64,000 bases of DNA. Source: Lateolabrax maculatus (taxonomy: Eukaryota; Chordata; Actinopteri; Acropomatiformes; Lateolabracidae). Both the position numbers and the translations under genes were made by a program. The stretch spans positions 2,366,501 to 2,430,500 of the forward strand of contig CM062199.1 of NCBI GenBank assembly GCA_031216445.1, read 5' to 3'. Shown one piece after another: positions 1-12,899 of the stretch. Under the pieces are notes generated by a model. It made no database searches. It was given only the letters and a program-made list of their open reading frames with translations, and was not told the origin of the DNA. Each line of letters begins with the position of its first letter. Within the stretch, counting starts at the first letter, position 1.

Positions 1-3000
1 AGTAGAGGCTACACAAAAAGACAATAAAGCTTGTAGTTACCACCTTGACTTGGAGGTGAAGCTGTATTGTATTTCATGCCAATATAAAACGATTATATCA
101 TTGAAAGGTTTTCCTATTTGACCTTTTATAGAAAATAAGCTTTGATGGAAAAAACATTTATCTATTCACTCATTCAGAGGTCTTTAGTACACTGATAAAA
201 TATCATCTTCAGCCTTGAATGATTACAGTTTGCAGGCGCATCAACAACCAAGTATGAATAATATAGGGTTATAATCTTATGACTTTATGTGGAAAATACA
301 CAAACTTAAACTGGACCTACGAGCAGGTATACCAGGCACCGAGCACCTGATAAAACTTAATAAAACCAAAGGCGTACCGACATCAGGAAACCAGAAGACT
401 GAAACCATCAGTGAAAAGGGCTTGGACCACAAGGGCCGCAGATTTCATGTCTGTGCCTTTTCTAAATAAATGATCTTGGACCCCATTCATGAGTGTTGAA
501 GTGTCTTCCTGTTCTTTGCAACGACGTGTAGGTCCTGCTTTATGTCTTAATCTTCTGACCATGTTCTGTAGGGGTCTTGTGTCAAAATGTACTTTCATTG
601 ATGAACCACTGAAAGGTAGATGGTGGTTTTGGGAACTTCCACTGAAGTAGAATATTAGTGAGTTGAAGGCTAATTATGTCCAATTGTTTAAAAATTAAAC
701 GGTTTGCAGTACCAGGACAAATATCAACTTTTACGAGAAATATTTTAGATCATCCTGTAATCCTGCAGCATCGGGCAAAACATATGATTTACTCTAAGTC
801 CTAAGTGTGCACATAAAGTGCTTGAGTGTGTCCTATCGAGTGCACCCACCCACCCACCAGTTGCCAGTGCTAATTGCGTAGTTGCTCCAGAACAGCTTCA
901 GTGCTTATTTTTCATAGACTTACTGTGTGCAGCTCAACTGGATGAACAGCATTCTTTCAAAAGATGTTCCTTTAGGCTTATTTGTTGTTTTGAAAATGGT
1001 GGTAGAGAGCAAAATCATGGTGTTGGGATGGGTTGAGATCTTGTGAAGGCCATAGCATATGATTCACATGATTTTCACATATATCAAACCATTCAGTGAG
1101 CAGGTGTGTTTTGTATGGAAGCAAAGGCTCCAGACAAAGCCTGAAAGATCAATATAAAGCTGTAGCTTACCATATCACCTTGTGGTTGTTTCCAAAGTCC
1201 AGCTTACAGATGGACTTAATGTTATTTTTAAAGAGAAATCAACCATCTTATCAGAACAAATCCCAAAGAGTGGCAAAAGCAGAGAATATGACTTATCCCT
1301 ACTAATTCTGGCACATTTAATTCACTCAGGAAGACCAGTTAATCAAAACTCTGAACATGGCATTTGTGCATGTGTGTGTGTTTGTGTGCTATTTTTACAA
1401 AGATTTTTTCTCAATTGTGGTGGCATATTTGATGGACCAGAGGTTGTCAGTTAAATTTCAACACATTTTCCGAGCCTGTCATTCATATGGATATACAACT
1501 GGCCTAATTTATTAGCTTGATCCATTCAGCCCTTGATGAAATAAGTTTCCAGTAGGCCATTACGGGTCCAATTAAATTAATTTAAGGTGCTGATATAGTC
1601 ATTACTGTTTGAACCCATATGGGACCTGGATTTTACTTTTCATCGGCCCACACAATTACCCCGTGTCTGCTTGTTACCCATTCAGCCCTGATTATTATGG
1701 TGGCTAGGGACTGACACATCAAAACAAGAATATTGGGGTCTGATTATAATTTTAAAACAGTGTGAGACTGCAACATGTATGTACCGCGGTGTACGAGCCA
1801 ATCACATGGCCCGGTTGGATCAGAGGCCAAAGCGGGGATTAACACTACTGCAAACCCCCAGAAGTTCCCCAGTAGCTGGAAATGTTTTTGCCGTATGCGT
1901 CAGGCAAGCAATTCTTATTTGACTGAATAGGCGCCATCTTTCAGTCCGGTATCCAGTTCTTATAATACATCCAAGTACAGCTGAGACTGATGGGAATGTC
2001 TCTAGTTTTGGGCAGACTGAATTTTTGACCCTAAAAAAAGGGGACGAGATAAAAAGTTAAGGAATCACCAAAGTCAATTGGATTCATCTCTGGGGACAAT
2101 GAGGATGACTGTTGGTATACAATTTCACTGCAATGCATTTAATAGTGACTGAGATATTTAAATCTTGTGGACCGACCAAATAGCCACTAACATTGCCATC
2201 CGTAGAGCTGGACAGTTCAATAAAAGGCCCCATATCGGCCCCGTGTACTGGTTTCACCATACAAAACTGAGTTTCTGGGACGTCTGCATTTCCATATTGA
2301 ACATCAGCGATATTTAAATCTTTTATTATTATTAGTATTATTATTGAGACAAATAATATACACATACGGTACATATATACATGTTTGGGAATCATGTATT
2401 ATGGCCAAAACTCCCCCTGGCCTCCAATCTAGACACACCATGGGATTTACTTGTCATGACCAAAACAAATACCATAACATATACACATATACAAGACTTA
2501 CATACACCCACATACATCTACCTACGTCTCCATTTTATTAATTTATTATATATGATATATTTTAATCTTTGTAAGTTCTGATTGTGCACTCTATCGGGCG
2601 GTGTGGTGTCGGCGCACCAGCCTACAGCTGATAGTGTGACTGCTCTCTCTCTCTTGAAGGTGATGGAGTGTGTCTTACCTGCAACATGCCAAAGAAAGCA
2701 ATTGTGCCCGCTGATGGATGAAGTTTCTCAGTGCAGTGGTGTCTGGATGCTCACTGGCTTAAATCAATCTGTTCACTTAGTCTCTGTCAGACTGATTATC
2801 TGAAAATACAAACAGATTTCTCCACAGCAGTATATTGCTATTAAATCACACAGACCTTTAATACAAGACGTCAAAGTGCTACCTCTGCTTTCAGAGGCAT
2901 TCTGGGTAAATATGTTAGATAAACTGTCAAAAACATAAGCACAGAGGAAACATCTGATGTCAGGCCTTTTGTCATAGCTGTAAATCAATCGCATTTAAAG

Positions 3001-3730
3001 TAATTTTGAAATTTATTATTTTTTTTTTTTTCCTTTGGCCATTCATCAATCAAAATCTCTGTTTAAACTGGGCAGCAACTCAAACAGACCACAGCTGCAG
3101 GACACCAAGGTCATCATGTCCTCTGAATGTCTTCTGGGGATTTAATTCTTGTTACAATTTGCATTTGAAAGTTACACATGGGGTGTATGTCTGTCTGTTA
3201 CAAAATGTTACAATATAATTATTAAAAATCAAAATATAATTGTCAGATCAGGAAGTGGAATACTTGGATTTCGTCCAACCCTTTTATGTAGTTATTGTGT
3301 CATCAAAAATTTATATTAAAAAAAAAAGATTATAAAAGAAAAATTGATCAAATAGTTGCTGCCACGAAAAATGCGAATCTATAATACAAAAACATACGTA
3401 ACACATGTCGTGTTTAATCACCACACAATCAGAAATGCAAAAATGAGTGGTTTACATGCTGGAAGTGAAGCAATGACTGTTACGGTGAAGTTGCCAAGTT
3501 TGTCACATTCATGTCTGTGCAGAGACCCAAACCAAAACCTGTGCTAACAAACCATATCTGGCAACCTACGCTGCAGAGACGTAGGCTTACTGGGCATATG
3601 GATAAACTGTTGTTTGTCACAAAATACATCCAGCAAGAAACTTCCCTCCACACACAGACATGAGAGCGGTATCAATATTCTCAGCTTGCTGTTGGAAAGA
3701 AGGATTTCTCAACATTTTCAACAATTTCTT
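1..3730. other. intergenic flank, no gene recognised
   Basis: AT-rich sequence with scattered short frames and no coding signature. From about 1690 to 2330 there is more G/C-rich sequence in which the 14-mer GATATTTAAATCTT occurs twice about 155 bases apart, giving a 103-codon minus-strand frame (2084-2395) with a repeated DLNI motif. I do not recognise it; it is probably repeat-derived. Confidence 0.5.
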
Positions 3731-3734
3731 TAAA

Positions 3735-4170
3735 GCTACATTAACCAATATATGTATAATATGTTATCACTGTATCAAACATCTACATGCAAAGTGAAAG
3801 GTACAGATATATAACCACCGATTCTGCAGAGCCCCTCTATGTAGCCTTTAGCCTCTTTTAGCTCATTGTTTTGGTCCACTGCTTTTGTTCCTTCCCACTG
3901 CTCTCATCAACCCTTGTTTCCAGCAGCAGTAGGCAGATGTTTTCAGTAAAAAAGCTGATAAACCCCCCCATACTGAATCTGCTCCCCGCCAAACAGCACA
4001 GTGAGAGACTAACACAGTGCAGCGTTTACCAGCTAAAGAGGACATTTTTTAGCAGAAGATAGAACTAAAAGGAGAGTGAATATTGAAAACATGACTCCAA
4101 ATGATTGCTAATGCCACTCTGTGTCTGCTGGATGTGTAAATTAAAAAATATTTGCTAATATGTTACACAC
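3735..4170. mobile_element. probable short non-autonomous DNA element (MITE-like)
   Basis: Starts TAAAGCTACATTAACCAATA and ends near a cluster of GCTAATATGTTACAC. The layout and the internal phrase AGGCAGATGTTTTCAGTAAA resemble a dispersed element common in spiny-rayed fish. No coding capacity. Ends are approximate and the class is inferred. Confidence 0.45.
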
Positions 4171-4439
4171 ACATCCCTGACATATTCTGATCTTACAAAT
4201 CTGTTCTGGCTGTCAGTTTGTTTTGGAGCTCGTCTGCCCTGTGGCCAGAAATTTAGTGATGCAGCTAATGAGCCATTTCATGTGTGGGAAAGATTTCCCA
4301 CCACTGACCAAACTGATACCAGTTTCATTTTGGCTGTGAAGGATAGATTTTTTTTTTTTTTTTATCTGTTATCAATCATTCAAACACAAATTCTAAATAT
4401 ATCAAACTGCTGAAATGTAAATGTTTGGCTTCTTTACTG

Positions 4440-4842
4440 TGTCTGTGAGGATTGATCTTGTCACGGAGAAGCAGAAGGGTTCAGCAGAGTGGAACAGCAG
4501 GTGGGCGCCTGCACCATCCATTGTCATGGCGACCAAAGGTCAGCATGAGGGGTCTCAACATTCCCCGGGCTTCTTCGCTCCTCAGTAAGGAGCGGACAGC
4601 TGATTGCAGCGGGATCTAGCAGCTGGACTTTGCCAGTGGAAAGTTAATGAAGCCGGCTGACGTGGAGTCGTGCTGCAGATGTGACGGGGCTGAGTGCGAG
4701 CAGCAGCACAGGACATCCTTTGCGACAGGGACAGACGTCTACGAGGCACCATTCAGGACAAATGTCGGCCCAAAATGAGAGAGGAAGCAGCTCGCGCAAT
4801 AGTGAGATGTCCACGTAGGCTGGACAGAAGCACCTGTTCTCA
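4440..4842 (+). promoter_or_regulatory. isolated CpG-dense island, possible orphan promoter or noncoding exon
   Basis: About 400 bases rich in CpG and G+C inside an AT-rich flank, ending at a strong donor-like TCA|GTAAGT (4843). It includes an RFX half-site-like GTCATGGCGACC (4523-4534) next to AAAGGTCA. No long reading frame was recognised on either strand. It could be an alternative first exon or a lncRNA start, or an enhancer. No transcript evidence is available. Confidence 0.35.
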
Positions 4843-4849
4843 GTAAGTT

Positions 4850-6200
4850 AAGGTTCCTGCTTCGATCTGTGCTGATGATCAACTGCTGTGCGAGGCTGAG
4901 CCACACATCAAGACTTTCAGAGGGTAAACCGTCACAAGTCGCTGGTTCAGTGGCAAATGACTGATTTGAAACATTTGCTGTCACCTTCTTTTCCTTCTTT
5001 TTTTCTAGAGTGGCACTTAAATAATTTGGAAACCCTCCCATATGGCAGTTGAATGTCAGTACTGGTCAATATGTGAATATGGTCTTTTATTGGCTGTATT
5101 TGTGAACTAAGTCTGGTGTACGTTGGTGTACTGCTGAACAGATACAAATCACTAGTTTTTACAGACGTTAACATTTGAAGTTTTGAATGTTTTTTTCAGA
5201 TGAGAGAAATTGCATAACAATTTATTTCAGTTTTTCAGCATTGTTCAGATGCATTGTTAGAAACAAAGACCACATTTTGAAAATACTTTCAGTGACTCAA
5301 ACAATCAAACTGAGTTCCAATTTGCAACACTGTGAATTCATGCTCAGACTGGTGTTGTGTTTTCAGAAACCTTTGTAGAATTGGATCATCCTGGTGCACT
5401 AGTGGTTAAAATATACAATATAACCACTTAGTATCACACTCCTGTCTGTATCTATATTGTCTTCATATCCAATAAGGAATAAAATATCACAAATGCTGAG
5501 ACAAAAAAAAAACATTTCAGTCAAGACTGCCAAAATAAATCCACCCTTCTTTTATAATATAGTGCATCAAATTATAAAAATAACAAAAATGAAAATAAAA
5601 TGACATATCAAAGTTTGATGTAACTTCAGAAGTCTTTTGGATGTCTGTTTGCTAAATTTAGTTCTTACACAGATTTTTGATTTTGTGTGTTTTTTCCTGC
5701 GTTCATCTGCGTCTCCACAGTCTTTTTTAGTTATTAATAAATTCTTGGTTTGTTCATGCGCTTCTGTTCACCTTGTTTCTTTGTCCCGGGCTAATTTCAT
5801 TTGCACCCCTGGATTAATTTTGGGAACGTAACACACCAGTTTGGGGAAACCCTTTAAAGGTTTAAGAAACAATTTTCAACTGAGAAGACTCTATGTGAGA
5901 GTTTAACAGCAGCTGAAAAGAGATTCATGAGATGTAATAATAAAAACCAGAGAGAGGAATTCAAGATTGAAAAAGTCTAGCCAAATTTGATCAAACGTCT
6001 CATGCTGTGAAGTGCATATTTAACCAAGGCATCTCTTTCCATATTGAACATCTAAAAACTCATAATCTCCAGCAGTGTTGGAATGAAGTAAATAGATTGG
6101 GCCCTCACAAGACTAAGGGAGGTAAAACTAGAAAAATGGAGAATATTCTTCTGTTTAGAGGCAGTGCTACAAAAGTGGTAGGATTGAAGGATTTTTTCTC
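4850..6200. other. intergenic sequence, nothing recognised
   Basis: AT-rich DNA with homopolymer A and T runs. No gene, clear repeat or regulatory cluster was seen. Confidence 0.5.
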
Positions 6201-6228
6201 CAACCCTTACTTTTCAAAACCTTGTTTT

Positions 6229-6592
6229 TTAAAGATTCCCTGTGGTGTTTTTGACCTCGATTTGACCGCTGTGGAGCTGTTTTTCTATGAGTGGTTTGGT
6301 TTATCTTATGTGCGCATGTGGACGCTCGTGCATGCACAGTCCTGCTGGTTTCGCAGTATTCCCCTCATCTACAGGTGGCAGCAGCACACTCAGATATGCT
6401 GCAATGCACCAGCAAAAACAGAAAGACGCAGACTGGTGGTGAATAAACAGTGAACAACAACAACAAATACTTGGCTTTACGAGAAATGAAATTCCTTTAA
6501 CACATTAGTTAGACCTCAAGGATACACAGAATTAGTTTTGGCGAGTAACACTAAATGTTTGTTTACAAGAAAACTCCACAGGGCACCTTTAA
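6229..6592. mobile_element. MITE with terminal inverted repeats
   Basis: The left end reads TTAAAGATTCCCTGTGGTG and the right end, reverse complemented, TTAAAGGTGCCCTGTGGAG. They match at most positions, so this is a complete inverted-repeat element of about 360 bp. A 148-codon frame crosses its left end but has no family features. The internal text (ATCTACAGGTGGCAGCAG and CAGACTGGTGGTGAATAAAC) fits a repeat seen many times in percomorph genomes. Confidence 0.6.
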
Positions 6593-6599
6593 TGTGCTG

Positions 6600-6770
6600 C
6601 TTTAACAGCCTTCACTCTTCTGGTTTCAGCCTCTCCACCAGATGTTGAACCTGGCTGCAGGGATTCGCTTCCATTCAGGCACAAGAGCATCAGTGAGGTC
6701 CAACACTGATGTTGGGTGGTGATAAGGCCCGGCTCGCAGTCATGCAGTTCATCCCGAAGGTCAATTTCTT
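6600..6770 (-). mobile_element. fragment of a dispersed fish repeat (transposon-derived)
   Basis: Phrases such as ACAGCCTTCACTCTTCTGG, GAGCATCAGTGAGGTCCA and ACTGATGTTGG.TGGTGATAAGG match, from memory, a DNA-transposon-derived repeat widespread in teleosts. It directly abuts the MITE on its left. Ends and class are uncertain. Confidence 0.4.
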
Positions 6771-6819
6771 CAACTCAAAACCATACCTTTATCGACTCCT
6801 TTCCCACTGAGAACAAGTT

Positions 6820-8040
6820 TTCGGACAGAACACAGGCTTACTTCACAGGCACTTCAGCCTCTCTTTCAAATTCAATTTGGTACGATGTTTGAGCGCTACT
6901 TTAATGAAGAAGGATGGAACTTGTGCCTGAGAAGACAAAGAGTCGCAGAAGTAATCGACTGAGGCGACGCAGTACGTCATGGCATCGGAGCTGGAGCCGA
7001 TAAGCTACTACGACAGAGTCATTTGACCTGGGACTGAATGGCGATTGTACCCTTCCCCACTGAAGACAAAAGCCAGACGTTAGTGGGTGTTTAGGGTTTT
7101 TTCGTCCTGTGTGAAAGGGGCTCTTTTAGTGATGTGGAGGGTAGAGAGACGGAAGAGCAGCAGAGCCGAGGGGCTCTCCTGGCCATCGGTTAGTAGGACT
7201 AGATGCTAATTAACGGGGCCCACCAGGAGTGTCCTAGTGGAAGTCCCCTGGGCTGCCCGAACACTGACCCACAAAAAAATCCCAAGAAGTCAGCACGTAC
7301 CACAAACCATTCAACCCCTAAAGATCTCCGCTGGTACACGACAGGACAAGTCCCCGAAGACCCTGGTCCAGAGACTGAACCTCTTCGAACAAAGCCAGGG
7401 GTTACCATCTTGTTTTGATGGGACAGCCACTCAACACTTCAGTCCGATGAAAGGAACATATTAAAAAGAAGCAGGTTCCATTTGCTAATTAAGACCATGA
7501 TATAAAGTAGGGCTGGGAGATACATTAAATTAATTCACACTGTTTTTTGCACAATGTGTAAAATGTCTACATTATAAAAATCAAGTTACGACAACATTTT
7601 CAAAGAGGTTTTTTTCAGTCAGAAAGAAACTCAAATGACAGCTGGCTCCATTATCTGTTATGAGTCATGACAGCTGGAAACTGTATCATGAATGGTTACA
7701 CTATATGCACACCCAGCACAGCAGTTTCCGGTGGGCTCTGGGTAACTGCTTTTGAATGCAGTGATTGCATCTAAAAGATGGATAGACTGAGACTGATCTG
7801 TGCTATCGGTTAGTGTTCAGGTCTTTCATTATGTTTCCTCCAGTGTTTCGCCGTTGTACCGTTGGACTGAAACAAATTATATTTCAATCATGTTTAGATG
7901 AATTGATGATAAAAAAACGAATTCTTCCCAAGCTTGAAAATAACTCACTTGAAAGCTTTGAAAAAGTGGATCTAAAATTGTAAAATTGAGATGAGTTTGT
8001 TACACACATGTGGACAAACCTATAAAACTGACATTGGCTG
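6820..8040. other. intergenic sequence, moderately GC-rich at 6900-7400
   Basis: The interval 7199-7418 is open on both strands but shows no known domain. It may be an old repeat. No gene can be supported. Confidence 0.4.
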
Positions 8041-8044
8041 GCAT

Positions 8045-8046
<2 letters not shown>

Positions 8047-8090
<44 letters not shown>

Positions 8091-8092
8091 TG
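8047..8092. repeat. (TG)n microsatellite
   Basis: An almost pure TG run of about 23 units with one A interruption. The opposite strand gives a spurious His-Thr frame. Confidence 0.97.
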
Positions 8093-8659
8093 AAAGCAGG
8101 TACGTACAATACAAGAACAGACCATTAAATATTCTATATCTTGAAAAGCAGATGCACACACTACTTCATTTTACATCAGCCCATTTCTCTGGAGTGCACC
8201 TGGAAAAAACATCTTTTGTCTTCCATTGTTGAAGACTGAAGATATAATTTCTCTCATTGAAATGTCCATAATTTGAGACTGAGCTAAAATAAGAATGCAT
8301 TTATCATCCTGAGTGTCTTTGATGAGGACTGAGCACCAGGAGTCCAACTGCATTTCTCTTTCTCACAAAGCTTCGGCATACTGAGTCATATCGCTTTGCC
8401 TTGTTTTTTATTTTTTTATTTTACCGTACTGATTGTCATATTAAGTTCCATCTAAAATTGATTTTTCAATATTTGAAAATATCCCCCAGTCGAATCAAGT
8501 GCTCCCAGAGAGAATTCAATTTGGAAACTAAAAGCCAGGAGTGGGAAAAACATCTTTTTCCAAGAGAAAAAGTGAATAATTCAGAGCCCATTCTTTTGGA
8601 CAAGCTGCCACCAAATTACCGGGAGTCCAGAGTCCAAGAGAATTAACAGAGCCAACCTT

Positions 8660-8664
<5 letters not shown>

Positions 8665-8697
<33 letters not shown>

Positions 8698-8745
8698 ATC
8701 AGACACTGAACTCACAAACACACACACAAACACACACACACACAC
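8665..8745. repeat. compound (CA)n microsatellite
   Basis: Two CA tracts separated by about 20 bases of unique sequence and AAA interruptions. Confidence 0.95.
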
Positions 8746-9045
8746 TTTTCACTTTAACACAAACATAAGCATGTGTGAGAGGCCATGCAAGTCACAATGT
8801 ACTCTCAGTCTCTCACGTAAGTACAATCTCTTTTCACATTCATATATCTTTCACTTTTATATACGTGTATTCTTACTTTCAGATATACTAATTTAATATT
8901 GGAATGAACATATCATCTCTGTCCAATGAAAAACACACACATCCACTTTGCCTAGAAAAGGAAAAGACACAACAGAACTCCATGTTTTTAGTTGCCCATG
9001 TAACTTCAAGATGCAAGAACAAAGCAGTGTAACCAAAATGCCTAA

Positions 9046-9240
9046 TCAATCAGTCATCAATCAAACTTGATTTATATAGAACCTTTCAAACAAGTCAAAT
9101 GCAATGCAAAGTGCTCTAGAAGCCGCTGACAAAACAGAGGATGTTGAAAATTGAGACTAGAGACTAATGCACAAATAAAAGATACAAAGCAAAAAATTAA
9201 TAATACTTATGAAATACATCACTAAACAAATAGATTATAG
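9046..9240 (-). mobile_element. L2/CR1-type LINE 3' tail
   Basis: The plus strand begins AATCAATCAGTCATCAATC and then TTGATTTATATAGAACCTTT. Reversed, this is the familiar 3' end of L2-type LINEs, an AAAGGTnCTATATAAATcAAGTTTGATTGAT-like tail. The remainder up to 9240 is degenerate. A SINE sharing this tail is an alternative. Confidence 0.5.
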
Positions 9241-9837
9241 TAAAATGTTAACAATAAAATAGAATAAAATAATGCAGTCAGATGTTGAAAATGCTGTCCA
9301 ACATATATGGGGGAGAAATGTCTTCTTTCTTCTTTTTTTCTTCCTCCTGAGGAGTTGTTTGCTTCGGTGAATGTTCCAAACGTGAACGTAAGGGAGGTGA
9401 AGGTAGTTAGTGAGGAAGAGTACGAGGAAGAACGAGATGGGAGCGCGAGAGGTGAAGCAGCTGAGTCAGAGTAGAGCATAGCAGTTGTAGTCGTAGAGTG
9501 ATTATATTTGTAAGAGTTCAAATAAATGGGTGTGAGAACACAGTGTATATGTATACATGAGCGGATGGGTGTGTGTTAGAGTAGAGTGGGTATATGAAAA
9601 ATTAATAAAAAACATTCATGTGAAAGTGAAAATATAGGGGTGTGAGAGTTGAAACATGTATCTGTTTGAAAGTAGAGTGTATATGCATGTGGGTGGAATT
9701 ATATGTATGTGAGAGCAGAATGTATGTATGTATATGAATGAATTATCATCATGCATGTGGCCAGACACACTTACACAGTCACTCTTGCATGTACAGTGAA
9801 ATACACACTAAATCCTATTTGTCATGCACGCATGTAT

Positions 9838-9838
<1 letters not shown>

Positions 9839-9873
<35 letters not shown>

Positions 9874-9878
9874 ACACA
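9839..9878. repeat. (CA)n microsatellite
   Basis: CA tract of about 14 units, one TA interruption, then a shorter CA run. Confidence 0.95.
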
Positions 9879-10689
9879 TCCACAAATAGACAGTTCACAT
9901 ACTGTGTTGGCTATACAAAGAGTTGTTGGGAGTGTGTGGCAGATTGGCTGCAGTTTTCAGGGTGGTGAGTTATTAAGATGTATGTGACGCTGGCTGCGCC
10001 GTGGGAGAAGGTCTTCACCACGGAGCTCACTTCAAAATGTGAATAATTAGGATGGATTTCCGCCTTAAGGGAAAAGCCACTAGCAGCATCCTGGAAGCGC
10101 ATTAGCAGGGTGTTGAGCAGCCTTCTGACAAAAACAAATGGCCCCCGTATGCCACAGGAGATACCAAGGAGCGCTTTTATTGTTTCTGTTCGGAGCCAGA
10201 AGTGCTTCTCAGTGCACCAAGTCTCCTTTAATGTGTCCACATATCCTGCACACCCTGTATAGTAGGTAAAACTGTAAATAATACCTACCATTGCATGTTT
10301 TGCTCCTGAAAAATGACGCAGTTTTATATTCACTTGTTCACATTTTTATTGGACTAGTTATTGGTGGCAACAAGTGTTAACTACTGCTGTACAACTACTG
10401 GCTTGACGGACATGATGTGTGGTATTAAGATTCAGAGGATGATTTTAGGTGACCTCCCTCCTTTTTTCTTTTTTTTTTTTTTTTTGTCAAGCACCACCAC
10501 AAGGTTGAAATAGCAATTTTGCTCACCTGATGGCTCTAATAGGCAGAGTGCTATGAAAGGACCACCCCGAGGACACACTCTGTAGTAACACAGCTTTATA
10601 CAAAAAGCACGAGTAGGTTAACATTGTCATTGTCTCACATAGCTGTTTCCAAAGACTATAGACTCTTAGTCTTGTTCGTGGACGGGGTA

Positions 10690-10941
10690 GCTGACGAGTA
10701 GGTTTGCATCAATGTGCAGGATCTGGTTTTAAAAAGGCTATTAATCATAGAGTTTGTGGTTTGATTCCTGGCGTCCCCTGTCCACATGTCAAAGTGATCT
10801 TGAGCAAGACAGTGAACCTCAGATTGCTCCGGATGGCACGGCAGACATCTTGCTTGTGTGTGAGTGTGAATGAGAAGCTTTGTGAAGCACTTTGTCCTGA
10901 GCAGGCAGAAAATCTCATGCAAGTTTAATCCATTTACCATA
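10690..10941 (+). mobile_element. tRNA-type/core SINE copy
   Basis: A box B-like GGTTTGATTCC (10759 region) is followed by TGTCAAAGTGATCTTGAGCA and GACAGTGAACC, then GTGTGAATGAG, AAGCACTTTG and a TCCATTTACCAT tail. This order matches a very common teleost SINE whose core mentions a waiting AAGACACTGAACC phrase. It is degenerate and no target-site duplication was found. Confidence 0.6.
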
Positions 10942-11877
10942 TTATGTATTTCATCTTATTGCAAAAGAAGACTCATCATCAAGTCCCAGGTCCCAAGTTC
11001 TGCTCATGTGAGTCTTCCTGCCAAGACTGTGGTGTGATTTTCAAGTGGTGTTGTTCACTTAAATGGGAACTGAGAAACACAGGGAATGAGCTGTTCATCC
11101 ATCACAGGTAACTTTCAGGTTAACTCATTGGTTGCATATTGGAAGGTCACTGACACACAATGTGCAATGTTCGATGTAGCACTGATGCAAGATTCGGCAT
11201 CTTTGCTCTCTGTAGGAAAACAATGGATCACGCAGGTTCTATCTGCAATCTGACACTGATTAAAGAGGGGCCAAAATATTTTTGTTTCAGTGATAATTTC
11301 ATATCAAAGGGACATTTAAAATAATAATAAAAAATATTTTTTATACAGTTTTCAGTTTGAAACAATCCCCAGACAAAGCATTTGATGGTGACTAATGACA
11401 AATTGAATGTAGGCTCTTGATTAGATACAAATTGGCATCGTTACAGAATAAAGTATAATAATTATAAGTATAAAACACTGTCAGCATAGCAAAACCTGAT
11501 CGCAGAATAAATAATTTCTATTAACTTTTCTTAAAACAGAATTATGTCCATTTGTTCACAATTCAACAACCTTATTACTGAGCATCTTAGCTTTTGCATT
11601 TGTTTGTTCAGTAATGCTATATACAGTAAATTAAATCTATTTCGTCACAAATCTAGTGGTTTTCTTTGCAGTTTGGTTCATTTTACTTTGTCTTTGCCCG
11701 TGGTAATGTCATCCACAGAATGTTCACTTGGAATGTGGTTTATGGTGGATACAACAATATCAGGGATGACAAGTCAAACATGAGAGATTCACATAAATAA
11801 AACTCAAACTGATGCATTGTATTTTACAAGCCGTGCCCTTTAGTGTGGTCTCAGGGACATGCATATGTGTGTTGTTG

Positions 11878-11878
11878 T

Positions 11879-11909
<31 letters not shown>
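11878..11909. repeat. (GT)n microsatellite
   Basis: GT run of about 13 units after GTTGTTGTTG. Confidence 0.95.
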
Positions 11910-12031
11910 AAGGAATAGAGAGAGAGAAAAAAATGAGAGTGAATCATTCTCTCACTCTCACTATTCACTGAAGCAGAGCTCTCCTGCGGCATAGCCAGAG
12001 TTCAGTGGACACCACTCATGCATATAGTGCA

Positions 12032-12070
12032 TGAAGTGGTGTGTGTGTTATTGTGTGTGTGTGTGTGTGT
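12032..12070. repeat. (GT)n microsatellite
   Basis: Two GT tracts split by TTA, about 120 bases after the previous GT repeat. Confidence 0.9.
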
Positions 12071-12823
12071 GGTGGGTGATGAGCCTGGCCAAGAGGACAA
12101 ATCACACACACATAAAGCAAAGAAAGAGCAAATGAGACACCTTGGTCATAGGTTGAAGTTACAGTAGGTGAGTTGTGAATTACAATGAGGTTGTCTGATT
12201 GAATGCACGTGACAAGCTGCTTTTAACTTCCCTGTGCGGCAAAATACAACATTAAAGGATACACAGCAGGAAATCTCAAATCTCTTGTGCATAGAACAAT
12301 ATAAACTTTTCAGCTGACTGAAAATAAAGACATGACAACAATAGGGAACACGACTATTGTGCTAACGCCCCCTAAAATGTTCATTACATCCCACAGTGTG
12401 AAAAACGACAGAAAAGCCAACATACTGACTGTTTTACTGTTTTTAGAGCCCTATCAATGCATGACAGTCGGTCTCTTAGGCAGTGAGAGATATGGTACGG
12501 TGTATGGTGGCTATTTATGTGGTGGCAGCGCCTCACTTTGGTATTCTCCTGACTCCTGCCCTTGAAATTGGCACGTCAATCTGTGTGATCATTTTACGTA
12601 ATGTCAATCTGCTGCTGACCAGATGATTTTGTTAACAAGAGCAAACAATTACTTGGTGCAAATGTGCTGCAACAACAGAATAATGCTCAAAATACAAAAT
12701 AAACGGATTCCATTTAACACTCCCAAGCCAGTGGATGAGTTTAAATCAGCAAAGTTTCATGTGGCTAAAGCGGGGATGTTGCTAAATCAGTCTGCGCTTA
12801 TTTATAAATGAATATGAGTGATT

Positions 12824-12890
12824 CTGCAAGCTGGGGTTAAGTGTCTTACCCAAGGACACTAACCCTAACCTGTGGTGGATCCAACGAGGA
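12824..12890 (-). mobile_element. SINE core fragment
   Basis: GGGGTTAAGTGTCTTACCCA and GGACACT are the reverse complement of the same SINE core found at 10690-10941. Only the core survives. Confidence 0.45.
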
Positions 12891-12899
12891 AGGCTTTGT

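Noticed and set aside
6007..6453. 148-codon plus-strand frame
   Set aside because: It runs across the left end of an inverted-repeat MITE, so half of it is repeat sequence; no family match.
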